NCBI GenBank assembly: GCA_050181915.1 | Contig: JBFXCS010000004.1 | Coordinates: forward strand, 274,148 to 338,147 | Origin: JBFXCS01 sp050181915 | GTDB lineage: Bacteria > Actinomycetota > Thermoleophilia > Miltoncostaeales > Miltoncostaeaceae | Direction of reading: 5' to 3' | Length of the DNA: 64,000 nt | Part shown: positions 52,334-60,233 of the stretch, piece by piece | How the letters are laid out: every line of letters starts with the position of its first letter | Position numbering within the stretch: the stretch's first letter is position 1 | Notes under the pieces: model-generated | The model's input: the letters and a program-made list of their open reading frames with translations, nothing else | Databases searched by the model: none | Told to the model about the DNA's origin: nothing | Position numbers and translations under genes: made by a program

Positions 52334-52643
52334 GTCGGATACATACTCGATCATCCAGGAAGCCATCAAGAGCCGGCGACAGATCATCGCGACCTACAAA
52401 GGCCACAGAAGGGAGATGTGCCCTCACGTGTTGGGCACGAAGAACGGCAAGATGCGAGCGCTCTTCTTCCAGTTCGGAGGCTCGAGTCAGTCGGGACTCC
52501 CGGCTGGCGGAGAGTGGCGATGCATCGCTGTCGCCGACCTCTCGAACGTGATCACGAGAGACGGCGACTGGCACACCGGGTCGAATCGCACGGGATCCCA
52601 GACGTGCGTAGACGAGGTTCACGTCGAGGTCCCGTGGATGTAG
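52332..52643 (+). CDS. Small WYL-like protein divergent from the OLD nuclease
   Basis: 103 residues with a good ribosome-binding site (GGAGG, 52319-52323). The sequence runs IQEAIKSRRQIIATYKGHRREMCPH, then LGTKNGKMRALFFQFGG, EWRCIAVADLSNV and QTCVDEVHVEVPWM. The pattern (I-x-Y-x-G-x-R-x-x-x-PH, then W-R-x-x-x-V) resembles WYL ligand-binding modules, which sense nucleic acid fragments or nucleotides in defence loci. Its ATG shares two bases with the OLD start codon on the other strand (CATG). It may regulate or assist the nuclease. No DNA-binding domain is present. Confidence 0.75.
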   Translation: MSDTYSIIQEAIKSRRQIIATYKGHRREMCPHVLGTKNGKMRALFFQFGGSSQSGLPAGGEWRCIAVADLSNVITRDGDWHTGSNRTGSQTCVDEVHVEVPWM

Positions 52644-52750
52644 GAAGGCTCTAGCCGGTGACCCTCCTAGGGAGACACCACGATGCCCCTGGGTGGACGA
52701 TCAGGCGAAGATCGGCGTGCTGGAGCGGTTCTGAGGAACTGACACCGTCA

Positions 52751-52771
52751 GGCAAGGTCTGCCGCAAGGTC
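52751..52771. repeat. Integrase-arm-like repeat, copy 2
   Basis: Identical over 21 bp to 50242-50262, and placed 10 nt after the stop of the integrase remnant. Copies 1 and 2 bracket the OLD/WYL-like gene pair. Confidence 0.5.
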
Positions 52772-52780
52772 CGCCGATGC

Positions 52781-53423
52781 TCAGGCCGCGGCGGCCTCGG
52801 GTTCGTTGAAGAGGTCGGCAAGGTAGGCCACTTGGTCGTCGTGGAGCAGGTGGGCGTAGACCTTGGCGGTGATCGTCGGGTCGGCGTGGCCGGCGACGCG
52901 GGAGACGTCGATGAGCTTGCCGCCTCTCGCCAGAAGCGTCGAGACGAACGTGTGCCGCAGGCCGTGGAGGTCACGAGCGGACGCAGTGTGGTGCGCTTGC
53001 GGCGGTTTTGTGCGGGGCGTCCGTGGCAGGTACCGGAGCGTGGACCAGGCCAGCACGGTGCATCGCGCGGGCATGGGCCTGGGTGGGCGTGTGCGGGTGC
53101 ATCTCGCCGCCATCCTTGCTGGGCCAGACGTGGCCGTCGGCGGGGTTGCCCTCGATGGTGATGGAATCTTCCCGCCAGGCGCGGAGGCGTGCGATGAAGC
53201 GGTTGTTGATCGGGACTTCGCGTGAGCGGCCGCTCTTGGTCGGGCCGTCGTTGTAGCCGCGCTGGACGTGGATGATCTTCCGGTACCAGTCGATGTCGCT
53301 CCATCGCAGTCCGCACAGTTCGGAGCGGCGCAGGCCGACCTGGGCGGCGGCGCGGAGCATCGTCTCGACGTGGAGGGTGTCCGCGGTTGTGGCCAGGGCG
53401 ACCGGCGAGGGTCGCGGGTCCGC
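52781..53423 (-). pseudogene. Tyrosine recombinase (integrase), frameshifted and N-truncated
   Basis: Catalytic-domain motifs occur in two frames. From ~53423 to ~53040: LRAAAQVGLRRSELCGLRWSDID (first catalytic Arg) and REVPINNRFIARLRAWR. From ~53000 to 52781: DLHGLRHTFVSTLLARGGKLIDVSRVAGHADPTITAKVYAHL, with the HxLR, Gly-His and catalytic Tyr. The frame changes between about 52990 and 53045. The N-terminal arm-binding and core-binding domains are absent; a stop lies just upstream. The element can therefore no longer move by itself. Confidence 0.85.
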
Positions 53424-53650
53424 TCATCGGGTCACCTCGCTGATCAGAGTGCGGTAAGCCTCTACCAGCGCGAGCCAGTCCAGAAGGGCCTTTTGTGTCT
53501 GACGTCATCGGATATGGAGGCGCGTAATACCGAGCGTCGTCAGTTCCTTGAGGGTTTGAATCCCCCTGCTGGGGACTCCGGAGAGGGTTCGACATGAGGA
53601 GCCCGGGCCGTCTGTCGACCTCCCGCAAGGTCTCCCGCAATGTCGACAAC
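53424..53650. other. Gap between integrase remnant and right att copy
   Basis: No gene is seen. It holds short degenerate frames and the third integrase-arm-like repeat (53625-53644). The lost integrase N-terminus would be expected here but is not recognisable. Confidence 0.5.
53625..53644. repeat. Integrase-arm-like repeat, copy 3
   Basis: GCAAGGTCTCCCGCAATGTC matches the 20-bp unit of copies 1 and 2 at 18 positions. It lies ~105 bp inside the tRNA gene end. Confidence 0.45.
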
Positions 53651-53784
53651 GCCCCACAAGGGTTTTCAAGGACCCTGGTCGGGCGGACCGGGGCGAGCGG
53701 TCAAGGGCACCGGATCGGCTGTTCCCGCTTCCTGGGCGGGTTCAGCTGATGGCGGGACCCAGACTCGAACTGGGGACACCACGA
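53651..53784. repeat. Right attachment-site copy (attR)
   Basis: Partner of the repeat at 50036-50172. It includes the 3' half of the intact tRNA-Phe gene (53750-53784) and ~100 nt of its downstream flank. The similarity outside the tRNA is imperfect but clear. Confidence 0.8.
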
Positions 53785-53822
53785 TTTTCAGTCGTGTGCT
53801 CTACCAACTGAGCTATCCCGCC
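53750..53822 (-). tRNA. tRNA-Phe (GAA)
   Basis: A 73-nt gene folds fully: acceptor stem GGCGGGA/TCCCGCC, D arm GCTC/GAGC, anticodon stem CACGA/TCGTG around the loop CTGAAAA (anticodon GAA), and T arm CCCAG/CTGGG with TTCGAGT. The discriminator base is A and CCA is not encoded. It serves as the integration site of the adjacent element, whose insertion rebuilt its 3' half. Confidence 0.95.
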
Positions 53823-53900
53823 GTGCTCCCTCGCGGGGAGCGGGCCAGAGAACGCTAGGGGGCCCCCGGGGCAGGTTCAAGCCCCGGCGGGCCGGGCGTC

Positions 53901-53906
53901 TATCAT
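53901..53906 (+). promoter_or_regulatory. -10 box of the second two-component operon
   Basis: TATCAT is followed by 7 nt and the ATG at 53914, so the transcript would be leaderless. Confidence 0.5.
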
Positions 53907-53913
53907 CGCCGGG

Positions 53914-54366
53914 ATGCGCCGGACGCCGATCGCCCTCGCCGCCGCCGCTGCCGCGGCGGTGTTCGCGGCGCCCGCGGCGGCCGATCTGTCGATCTCCACC
54001 GCGACGCTGTCGATCCTGTCCGCCGATAACCCGGATCCGGCCCGGCCGCAGCTGGTGCTGCGCCAGGGCGAGCGCTACCGCTTCCGCGTCGACTACCGGG
54101 TGAGCGGCGCCGCCGCGATCGGGACGGCGCATCGCTTCACCGTCGAGAACGCCGCGACGGGCGTCGGCGTCGCGGCCGTCTCGAAGAGCTTCGAGCCGGA
54201 GCCGGCGGGCGGCTACAACGAGTACAGCGCCATCACCGTCGGCTCCGAGTGGCAGCCCGGCGTGTACCGCGTCTCCTACACCGTGACGGCCCGCAACACG
54301 CGGCTCCCCTCCGTGGAGACCTCCGGCGCGCGCGTGTTCCTGGTGGTGGGTCCCTCCCCGGGCTGA
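53914..54366 (+). CDS. Secreted protein upstream of a two-component system
   Basis: 150 residues with a clear signal peptide (IALAAAAAAAVFAAPAAA). The mature part is beta-rich, with YRFRVDYRVSG and PGVYRVSYTVTARNTRLP, like a small Ig-type domain. No family is recognised. It is the first gene of an operon with a response regulator and a histidine kinase, and its stop shares one base with the regulator ATG, so it may deliver or modify the signal sensed by that kinase. Confidence 0.7.
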   Translation: MRRTPIALAAAAAAAVFAAPAAADLSISTATLSILSADNPDPARPQLVLRQGERYRFRVDYRVSGAAAIGTAHRFTVENAATGVGVAAVSKSFEPEPAGGYNEYSAITVGSEWQPGVYRVSYTVTARNTRLPSVETSGARVFLVVGPSPG

Positions 54367-55049
54367 TGGCGAGCCGCGGGCACATCCTGGTGGTGGACGA
54401 CGAGCGGGCGATCCGCCGTCTCCTGAGGATGTACCTGGTGGACGGCGGGTTCACCGTCGCCGAGGCACCCGACGGGGAGGCCGCCGTCGAGCAGGTGCGC
54501 CGCGGCGGCATCGACCTCGTGCTGCTCGACCTGATGCTGCCGGGCATCGACGGCCTCACCGTGTGCCGGCAGGTGCGCGAGGTGGCCCAGATCCCGGTGA
54601 TCATGCTCACGGCGCGCGGCGACGAGGCGAGCCGCGTCACGGGGCTGGAGATCGGGGCCGACGACTACGTCACCAAGCCCTTCTCGCCCGTCGAGGTCGT
54701 CGCCCGGGTGCGGGCGGTGCTGCGCCGCGTGTCGGCTCCGCCGGACCCCTACCGCACCCTGAAGGCCGGCAGCGCCGAGCTCGACCCGTCCAGCCGCCGC
54801 GCCAGCGTCGACGGGAGGGCCGTGGAGCTCACCCGCCTCGAGTTCGACCTGCTCGCCGAGCTCGCCGCCCATCCGCGGGTCGTCTACACCCGCGAGCGGC
54901 TGCTGGAGAAGGTGTGGGGCTACCAGTCGGCCGTGGGCGGCAAGACCGTCGACGTCCACGTCGCGAACCTGCGCCGCAAGCTCGGCGACGGCATCGGCAT
55001 CGTCGCGGTGCGCGGGGTGGGCTACAAGCTGGAGCCGCCCGAGTCGTGA
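54366..55049 (+). CDS. OmpR/PhoB-type response regulator
   Basis: 227 residues. The receiver domain has VDDE, LVLLDLMLPGIDG (phospho-acceptor Asp), IMLTARG and YVTKPF. The winged helix ends EKVWGYQSAVGGKTVDVHVANLRRKL and GVGYKLE. It is close in sequence style to the regulator at 3964-4659, suggesting paralogues. It overlaps the kinase gene by 4 nt. Confidence 0.92.
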   Translation: MASRGHILVVDDERAIRRLLRMYLVDGGFTVAEAPDGEAAVEQVRRGGIDLVLLDLMLPGIDGLTVCRQVREVAQIPVIMLTARGDEASRVTGLEIGADDYVTKPFSPVEVVARVRAVLRRVSAPPDPYRTLKAGSAELDPSSRRASVDGRAVELTRLEFDLLAELAAHPRVVYTRERLLEKVWGYQSAVGGKTVDVHVANLRRKLGDGIGIVAVRGVGYKLEPPES

Positions 55050-56404
55050 CCTCGATCGCCGGCCTCGCGCGCCGCCTCCGCCCGCACTCGCTGCGCGCGC
55101 GCATCGCGCTGGCCCTCGTGGCGGCCCTGCTGCTGGCGCTGGTGGTGGTGCAGGTGCTCATCGGCGGCTTCGTCCGGGCGCGCGAGCGCGACCAGCTGGA
55201 GCGGGCGATGCGCGTGCAGGCCGACTCGATCGCCCGCGCCGTCCAGCAGGGCGGTCCGGAGCGCGCCACCGTCACCGCCCGCGAGGCCAACGCGTTCGTC
55301 GGCGACGCCCGCCTGGTGGTGTGGTGGGACGGCGAGAACCAGTACTGGAACAACCCGGTGAGCGACCTGGAGGCCAGCGTCGAGGTCACCCGCGGGCCGG
55401 TCCGCGTGCTGCTGGAGCGGCCCGACCCGGGCGCCGGCGTCTTCTCCGACGCGGGGTTCGTGAGCCTCGTCGCCCTCGCGCTGGTGGCGAGCGGCGGCTT
55501 CGTGTGGTTCCTGGCCAGCGGGGTCGCCTCCCGCCTGCGCCGGTCCGTGCGCGACCTGGCCGCCTCGGCCGACGCGGTCAGCGCCGGCCGGCTCGACGTG
55601 CACGCGGAGGAGACCGACGACGAGCTCGGCCGCGTCGCCGTGGCCTTCAACCACATGACCGAGCGCCTGCGCGAGAGCGACGAGCGCCAGCGGGCCTTCC
55701 TGGCCGACATCGCCCACGAGCTGCGCACCCCGATCACCTCGATCGAGGGGTTCAGCGAGGCGCTGGTGGACGGCACGGCCCGGACGGACGAGGACCGCGC
55801 CGAGGCCGTCCGCTTCATCCGCGCCGAGGCCGCCCGGCTGCACACCCTGGTGCAGGACCTGCGCGAGCTCACCTACCTCGACCTCGACCCCCCGGTGAAC
55901 GCGGAGGAGGTCGACCTGGCCGCCGCCGCCCGCGAGGCCGCGGCGCGCCTCGCCTCGCGCGCCGGCGCCGAGGGGGTCGACGTCACCTGGCCCAAGGACG
56001 CCGCCGTCACCGTCACCGACCCGGGTCACGTCGAGACGATCCTGGCCAACCTGCTCTCCAACGCGATCGCCGCGACCCCCCGGGGCGGATCGGTGCGCCT
56101 GGAGATCGTCACCCTGCCGGGGACGGTGGGCGTCTCGGTGCACGACACGGGGCGCGGCATCCCGCCCGAGCACATCCCGTACCTCTTCGACCGCCTCTAC
56201 CGGGTGGAGCCGGGCCGCCAGCGCGACGCCGGCGGCGGATCCGGCCTCGGCCTCTCGATCGTCCAGCGCCTCGCGCGCCTGCTGGGCGGGCGCGTGGCGG
56301 TGCGGAGCACGGTCGGCTCCGGCTCCACCTTCACCCTCTGGCTGCCCGCCCGCGCCGTCGCGCCCCGCCCGTCCTCCGGGGTAGGCTCGAAGCCGCCCGC
56401 ATGA
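55046..56404 (+). CDS. Two-component sensor histidine kinase
   Basis: 452 residues from GTG 55046. Transmembrane helix 1 (ALALVAALLLALVVVQVLIG), a ~90-residue external domain, helix 2 (LVALALVASGGFVWFLAS), HAMP, FLADIAHELRTPITS (phospho-acceptor His), ANLLSNAIAATPRGG (N box), HDTGRGIPPEHIPYLFDRLYRV and GGGSGLGLSIV. It is the partner of the regulator encoded just before it. The signal is unknown. Confidence 0.92.
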   Translation: MTSIAGLARRLRPHSLRARIALALVAALLLALVVVQVLIGGFVRARERDQLERAMRVQADSIARAVQQGGPERATVTAREANAFVGDARLVVWWDGENQYWNNPVSDLEASVEVTRGPVRVLLERPDPGAGVFSDAGFVSLVALALVASGGFVWFLASGVASRLRRSVRDLAASADAVSAGRLDVHAEETDDELGRVAVAFNHMTERLRESDERQRAFLADIAHELRTPITSIEGFSEALVDGTARTDEDRAEAVRFIRAEAARLHTLVQDLRELTYLDLDPPVNAEEVDLAAAAREAAARLASRAGAEGVDVTWPKDAAVTVTDPGHVETILANLLSNAIAATPRGGSVRLEIVTLPGTVGVSVHDTGRGIPPEHIPYLFDRLYRVEPGRQRDAGGGSGLGLSIVQRLARLLGGRVAVRSTVGSGSTFTLWLPARAVAPRPSSGVGSKPPA

Positions 56405-56426
56405 CACGCCGAAAGGGGCCCTCCCG

Positions 56427-57791
56427 GTGACGCAGCGACGCTATCTCCTCTCCGAGGACGCGATCCCCACGAGCTGGTACAACCTCGCGGCGGACCTGCC
56501 GTCGCTGCCGCCCCCGCCGCTGCACCCGGGCACGGGCCAGCCGGTCGGCCCCGACGACCTGGCGCCCCTGTTCCCGCTCTCGCTCATCCTCCAGGAGGTG
56601 AGCGGGGAGCGCTGGATCCCCATCCCCGACCCGGTGCGGGAGATCTACTCGATGTGGCGCCCCACGCCGCTGTACCGGGCCCTCGGGCTGGAGCGGGCGC
56701 TCGGCACCACCTGCCGCATCTTCTACAAGTACGAGGGCGTCAGCCCCGCCGGCAGCCACAAGCCCAACACGTCGGTGCCGCAGGCGTACTACAACAAGGA
56801 GGAGGGCGTCACCCGCCTCTCCACCGAGACCGGGGCCGGCCAGTGGGGGTCGGCGCTGTCGTTCGCGGCGAGCCTGTTCGGCCTCGAGTGCAAGGTGTAC
56901 ATGGTGCGCGCGTCGTACGACCAGAAGCCCTACCGCCGCTCGATGATCCGCACCTGGGGCGCCGAGGTGGTGCCCAGCCCGTCGCCCGACACGCACGCCG
57001 GCCGCGGCATCCTGGAGCAGAGCCCCGACAGCACCGGCAGCCTCGGCATCGCGATCAGCGAGGCGGTCGAGGACGCCGCCACGCGCGACGACACCAAGTA
57101 CGCCCTCGGCAGCGTGCTGAACCACGTGATGCTGCACCAGACGGTGGTGGGGCAGGAGGCCAAGCAGCAGCTCGCGGAGGCCGGCGCCACGCCGGACGTG
57201 GTGATCGCCTGCGTGGGCGGCGGCTCCAACTTCGCGGGCCTGGCCTTCCCCTTCCTGGCCGACAAGGCCGCCGGCTCCGAGGTGCGGATCGTGGCCGCCG
57301 AGCCCACCGCGTGCCCCACCCTCACCCGCGGCCACTACGGCTACGACTTCGGCGACACGGCGAAGCTCACGCCGCTGCTGCCGATGCACACCCTGGGCCA
57401 CGACTTCCTGCCGCAGGCGATCCACGCCGGCGGCCTGCGCTACCACGGCATGGCGCCGCTCGTCTCGCACGCCGTCCACACCGGGCTCGTCGAGGCCCGC
57501 GCCTACACCCAGGGCGAGTGCTTCGCCGAGGCGGTGCGCTTCTCGCGCAGCGAGGGCATCATCCCGGCGCCCGAGGCGTCGCACGCCATCCGGGCCGTCG
57601 TGGAGGAGGTGGAGCGGGCCCGCGAGGAGGGCGTCGAGCGCACCATCCTCTTCAACCTGAGCGGGCACGGGAACTTCGACATGGCCGCCTACGACGCGTA
57701 CCTCGCGGGCGAGCTGGTCGACCTGGAGCTGTCGCAGGACGAGCTCGACGCGGCGGCCGCCGAGCTGGAGGGCCTGCCCGTCCTGGGCTAA
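56427..57791 (+). CDS. Tryptophan synthase beta chain, TrpB2 type
   Basis: 454 residues. TrpB2 features: the long N-terminal region with RPTPLYRALGLERAL, the PLP Lys in GSHKPNTS, ETGAGQWGSALSFA, and the phosphate loop CVGGGSNFAG. The length and MLHQTVVGQEAKQQL segment separate it from TrpB1. TrpB2 joins indole and serine without a TrpA partner, and no trpA is nearby. GTG start with AAAGGGG upstream. Its stop overlaps that of the convergent gene. Confidence 0.93.
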   Translation: MTQRRYLLSEDAIPTSWYNLAADLPSLPPPPLHPGTGQPVGPDDLAPLFPLSLILQEVSGERWIPIPDPVREIYSMWRPTPLYRALGLERALGTTCRIFYKYEGVSPAGSHKPNTSVPQAYYNKEEGVTRLSTETGAGQWGSALSFAASLFGLECKVYMVRASYDQKPYRRSMIRTWGAEVVPSPSPDTHAGRGILEQSPDSTGSLGIAISEAVEDAATRDDTKYALGSVLNHVMLHQTVVGQEAKQQLAEAGATPDVVIACVGGGSNFAGLAFPFLADKAAGSEVRIVAAEPTACPTLTRGHYGYDFGDTAKLTPLLPMHTLGHDFLPQAIHAGGLRYHGMAPLVSHAVHTGLVEARAYTQGECFAEAVRFSRSEGIIPAPEASHAIRAVVEEVERAREEGVERTILFNLSGHGNFDMAAYDAYLAGELVDLELSQDELDAAAAELEGLPVLG

Positions 57792-58999
57792 CTCTCCGGC
57801 GGCGCCGCGGTGAGCGGCACCGTCAGGCGCACCACCCGCTCCCGGCCGATCGCGCCGGAGCGGGTGGGCGCGGTGCGCACCAGCAGCAGGCTCACCGGTA
57901 TCGCCTCCTGCGCCGCCGGGCCGGCGCAGTCCGGCGCGAAGACGTCGCGCTGCAGCGGCGGCAGGTCGAGCGTCACCGCGACGTCCGCGCCGGTCGGCGA
58001 GACGAGGGTCGCGGCCGTGAGGCCCTCCGCCGCGCCCCGCGATCCGTCCGCGCAGGCCCACTCGGCGTCGATCTCGTAGTCGGCGAGGGGCTCCGGCCGC
58101 ACCAGCGTCAGGCCGGCCGGCGTGCCGGTGGAGATGCGGGGGACGGCGATCGTGAGCGAGGCCGGTCGGGGAAGGGCCACCCGGAGCGACGCGGCGCGCG
58201 CGTCCGCCCCCGCGCCCGCGACGACCCGCACGGCCACCGGGGAGCGCGTGGCCGGAGGGCGTCGCGCCAGCAGCAGCGCCAGCGGACCGGCGTCGCGCGG
58301 CAGGACGACGCGCGCGCGGCCGGCGGCGTCGGTGAGCGCCGACACGGCGCCCGTGGCGCGCGCCGGGCGCGACTGCCATCCCGGCGCGTACGCGCTCACG
58401 CGCACCGCCGTCCTCGGGGCGAAATCGGTGAGCAGCAGCGTCGCGCCGCCGTCGGCGGGCACCGTCCGGGAGGCCGGCCGCACCAGGTTGCGGCGGACGC
58501 GCAGCACCGTCAGGCGCGTCACGCGCCCGGTGGCGGCGCGCGCCTCGAAGCGCGTCAGCCGCGGCGTGCCGGCGATCGTCCGGCGCTCCTCCAGCACGAT
58601 CGCCGCTCCGGCCCGCCGCGTCCGCAGCCGCGTCCCGTACGCCTCGCGGACGCGCGCGACGGTCGCGCCGATGCCCACGCCGCGCGAGCCGCGCCACCCG
58701 CCACGCTCGAACACCCAGCCCTCGATGAGCCCGGCGCCGTCCACCATCATTCCGCCGGCGCCCGGTCGCGTCCGCGACCGGCACCGCTGGGCGGGACCTC
58801 TCGCGACTGGCGTGCAGCGCAGGGCCAGCCGCCGCGCCACCGGCTGCGCGGGCGTGCCGATGCGGCCGAACGAGGGGCCGACGCCGTCGGCGACCCGGCC
58901 CGCCGGGGGGATCGCGGCGCCCGCCGTCGCCGCGGACCACGCGAGGGCCGCCGCGGCGAGGATCGTCGGCACCGCCCAGACTCGTCGCGACGCACACAT
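57788..58999 (-). CDS. Secreted protein of unknown function
   Basis: 403 residues with a signal peptide (VPTILAAAALAWSAATAGAA). The mature protein is Arg/Ala/Val rich and predicted to be mostly beta. GVGIGATVARVREAYG resembles a short motif seen in extracellular BLIP-like folds. Four Cys could form disulfides (LRCTPVARGPAQRC and CADG...DCAG). No enzyme motif is seen. It is likely exported to the envelope or medium. Confidence 0.7.
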   Translation of the reverse strand: MCASRRVWAVPTILAAAALAWSAATAGAAIPPAGRVADGVGPSFGRIGTPAQPVARRLALRCTPVARGPAQRCRSRTRPGAGGMMVDGAGLIEGWVFERGGWRGSRGVGIGATVARVREAYGTRLRTRRAGAAIVLEERRTIAGTPRLTRFEARAATGRVTRLTVLRVRRNLVRPASRTVPADGGATLLLTDFAPRTAVRVSAYAPGWQSRPARATGAVSALTDAAGRARVVLPRDAGPLALLLARRPPATRSPVAVRVVAGAGADARAASLRVALPRPASLTIAVPRISTGTPAGLTLVRPEPLADYEIDAEWACADGSRGAAEGLTAATLVSPTGADVAVTLDLPPLQRDVFAPDCAGPAAQEAIPVSLLLVRTAPTRSGAIGRERVVRLTVPLTAAPPES

Positions 59000-59066
59000 G
59001 GCATCGGCGACGCTATTGCCGCCCGCCCGCCGGGCGCCAGCGCGCCTGTCCCGGCGGCCCCGGGCG

Positions 59067-59297
59067 TCAGTAGGGCGTCTCGCGCCCCCCGGGCGGCGGG
59101 GTGTCCCGCTCCTCGCGCTGCTTGCGCCGGGTGCGCCGCTGGCTGCCCATCACGCCGCCGATGATGACGATGCCCATCAGCAGGTACGGCACGCCGTAGA
59201 GGAAGCGGTTGTCGTCGAGGCCGATCAGGAACACCAGGCCGCCGATGGTGAAGATCAGCCCGATGAAGTACGAGAAGACGACCGCGCTGGAACTCAT
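59067..59297 (-). CDS. Small two-helix membrane protein
   Basis: 76 residues: two hydrophobic helices (VVFSYFIGLIFTIGGLVFLIG and YGVPYLLMGIVIIGGVMG) and a basic, Pro-rich cytoplasmic tail. Not assigned to a family. Its ATG overlaps the stop of the Nfu_N gene by 4 nt, so they form an operon. Confidence 0.75.
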   Translation of the reverse strand: MSSSAVVFSYFIGLIFTIGGLVFLIGLDDNRFLYGVPYLLMGIVIIGGVMGSQRRTRRKQREERDTPPPGGRETPY

Positions 59298-59569
59298 GCG
59301 GCCTCACCGAAGTGGGCTTCGATCTCGTCGATGACGCGGGGCACCAGCTCGCCCCAGTCGGCGCCGTCCTCCTTCGTGACGCTCACGAAGTTCGCGGTCA
59401 GGAAGACGTTGGTGATCCCCCCGAGGGAGAAGATGCGGGCGCCGAGCGGCGACGACTCCGGGTCCGAGCCCTCCCGGAAGGTCTGGCTGCGCCCCTCCGT
59501 CGCCGGCCGGTCGAGGGTGAACTTGACCGCGTTCGGGTTGGGGGTGGGCTCGGGCATCACTTGGGTCAT
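59294..59569 (-). CDS. Nfu/NifU N-terminal-type scaffold protein
   Basis: About 91 residues. TPNPNAVKFTLDRP, then SPLGARIFSLGGITNVFLTANFVSVTKEDGADWGELVPRVIDEI, is the Nfu_N domain pattern. The C-terminal CxxC iron-sulfur domain of full Nfu proteins is absent, so this is a stand-alone N domain, common in bacteria and of uncertain role in Fe-S assembly. ATG 59569 is preferred because GGGAG lies upstream; ATG 59587 would add six residues. Confidence 0.85.
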   Translation of the reverse strand: MTQVMPEPTPNPNAVKFTLDRPATEGRSQTFREGSDPESSPLGARIFSLGGITNVFLTANFVSVTKEDGADWGELVPRVIDEIEAHFGEAA

Positions 59570-59639
59570 CGGCGCGTCTCCCGTCATCGGCGGGGCGTGG
59601 CTGCGCCCGCACCGCTGAAAGGTACCGGGCCGGCGTGGT

Positions 59640-59645
59640 TAGGAT
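59640..59645 (+). promoter_or_regulatory. -10 box of the pyrE-rsgA unit
   Basis: TAGGAT is followed by 6 nt and GTG 59652; TGAAAG 18 nt upstream is a possible -35. Leaderless arrangement. Confidence 0.5.
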
Positions 59646-59651
59646 GCCCGG

Positions 59652-60233
59652 GTGACGACGACCTCCACCGAGCGGCGCGATCGCCTGGCCGTTCTGCTGC
59701 GCGAGCACGCCCTCATCCGCGAGTCGGTCGTCCTGTCGTCGGGCCGGCGCTCGTCGTACTACTTCGACGCGCGCCAGGTGCTGCTCGATCCCGAGGGCGC
59801 GGCCCTCGCCGGGGCGCTGGCCTGGGAGGCCCTCGCCGGGGGCGGGCCCGCCGCGGTGGGGGGCCTCACGATGGGCGCCGACCCGCTGGTCTGCGCCGCC
59901 AGCGCCGCCGCCTGGGCCGAGGGCCGGCGGGTCACCGGCTTCTTCGTGCGCAAGGAGGCCAAGAAGCACGGCCTGCAGCAGTGGATCGAGGGACCCTTCA
60001 TCGAGGAGGGCACCCCCGTGGCGGTGGTCGACGACGTGCTCACCAGCGGCGGCTCGCTCGTCACCGCGATCGAGAAGGCGCGCCAGGCCGGCGGCGTCGT
60101 CACCGGCGCGCTGGTGGTCATCGATCGCGGCGAGGGCGGCCGCGAGGCCGTGGAGGCCGCGCTCGGCGACGCCCCTCTGCACGCGCTGTTCCGCGCGGAC
60201 GAGCTCCTCCAGGCGGCGCCCGGGACCGCATGA
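59652..60233 (+). CDS. pyrE: Orotate phosphoribosyltransferase
   Basis: 193 residues. LSSGRRSSYYFDAR, FFVRKEAKKHGLQQWIEG and the PRPP-binding motif VAVVDDVLTSGGSL identify PyrE. It makes orotidine monophosphate in pyrimidine synthesis. Other pyr genes are not nearby. It overlaps rsgA by 4 nt (ATGA). Confidence 0.93.
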   Translation: MTTTSTERRDRLAVLLREHALIRESVVLSSGRRSSYYFDARQVLLDPEGAALAGALAWEALAGGGPAAVGGLTMGADPLVCAASAAAWAEGRRVTGFFVRKEAKKHGLQQWIEGPFIEEGTPVAVVDDVLTSGGSLVTAIEKARQAGGVVTGALVVIDRGEGGREAVEAALGDAPLHALFRADELLQAAPGTA

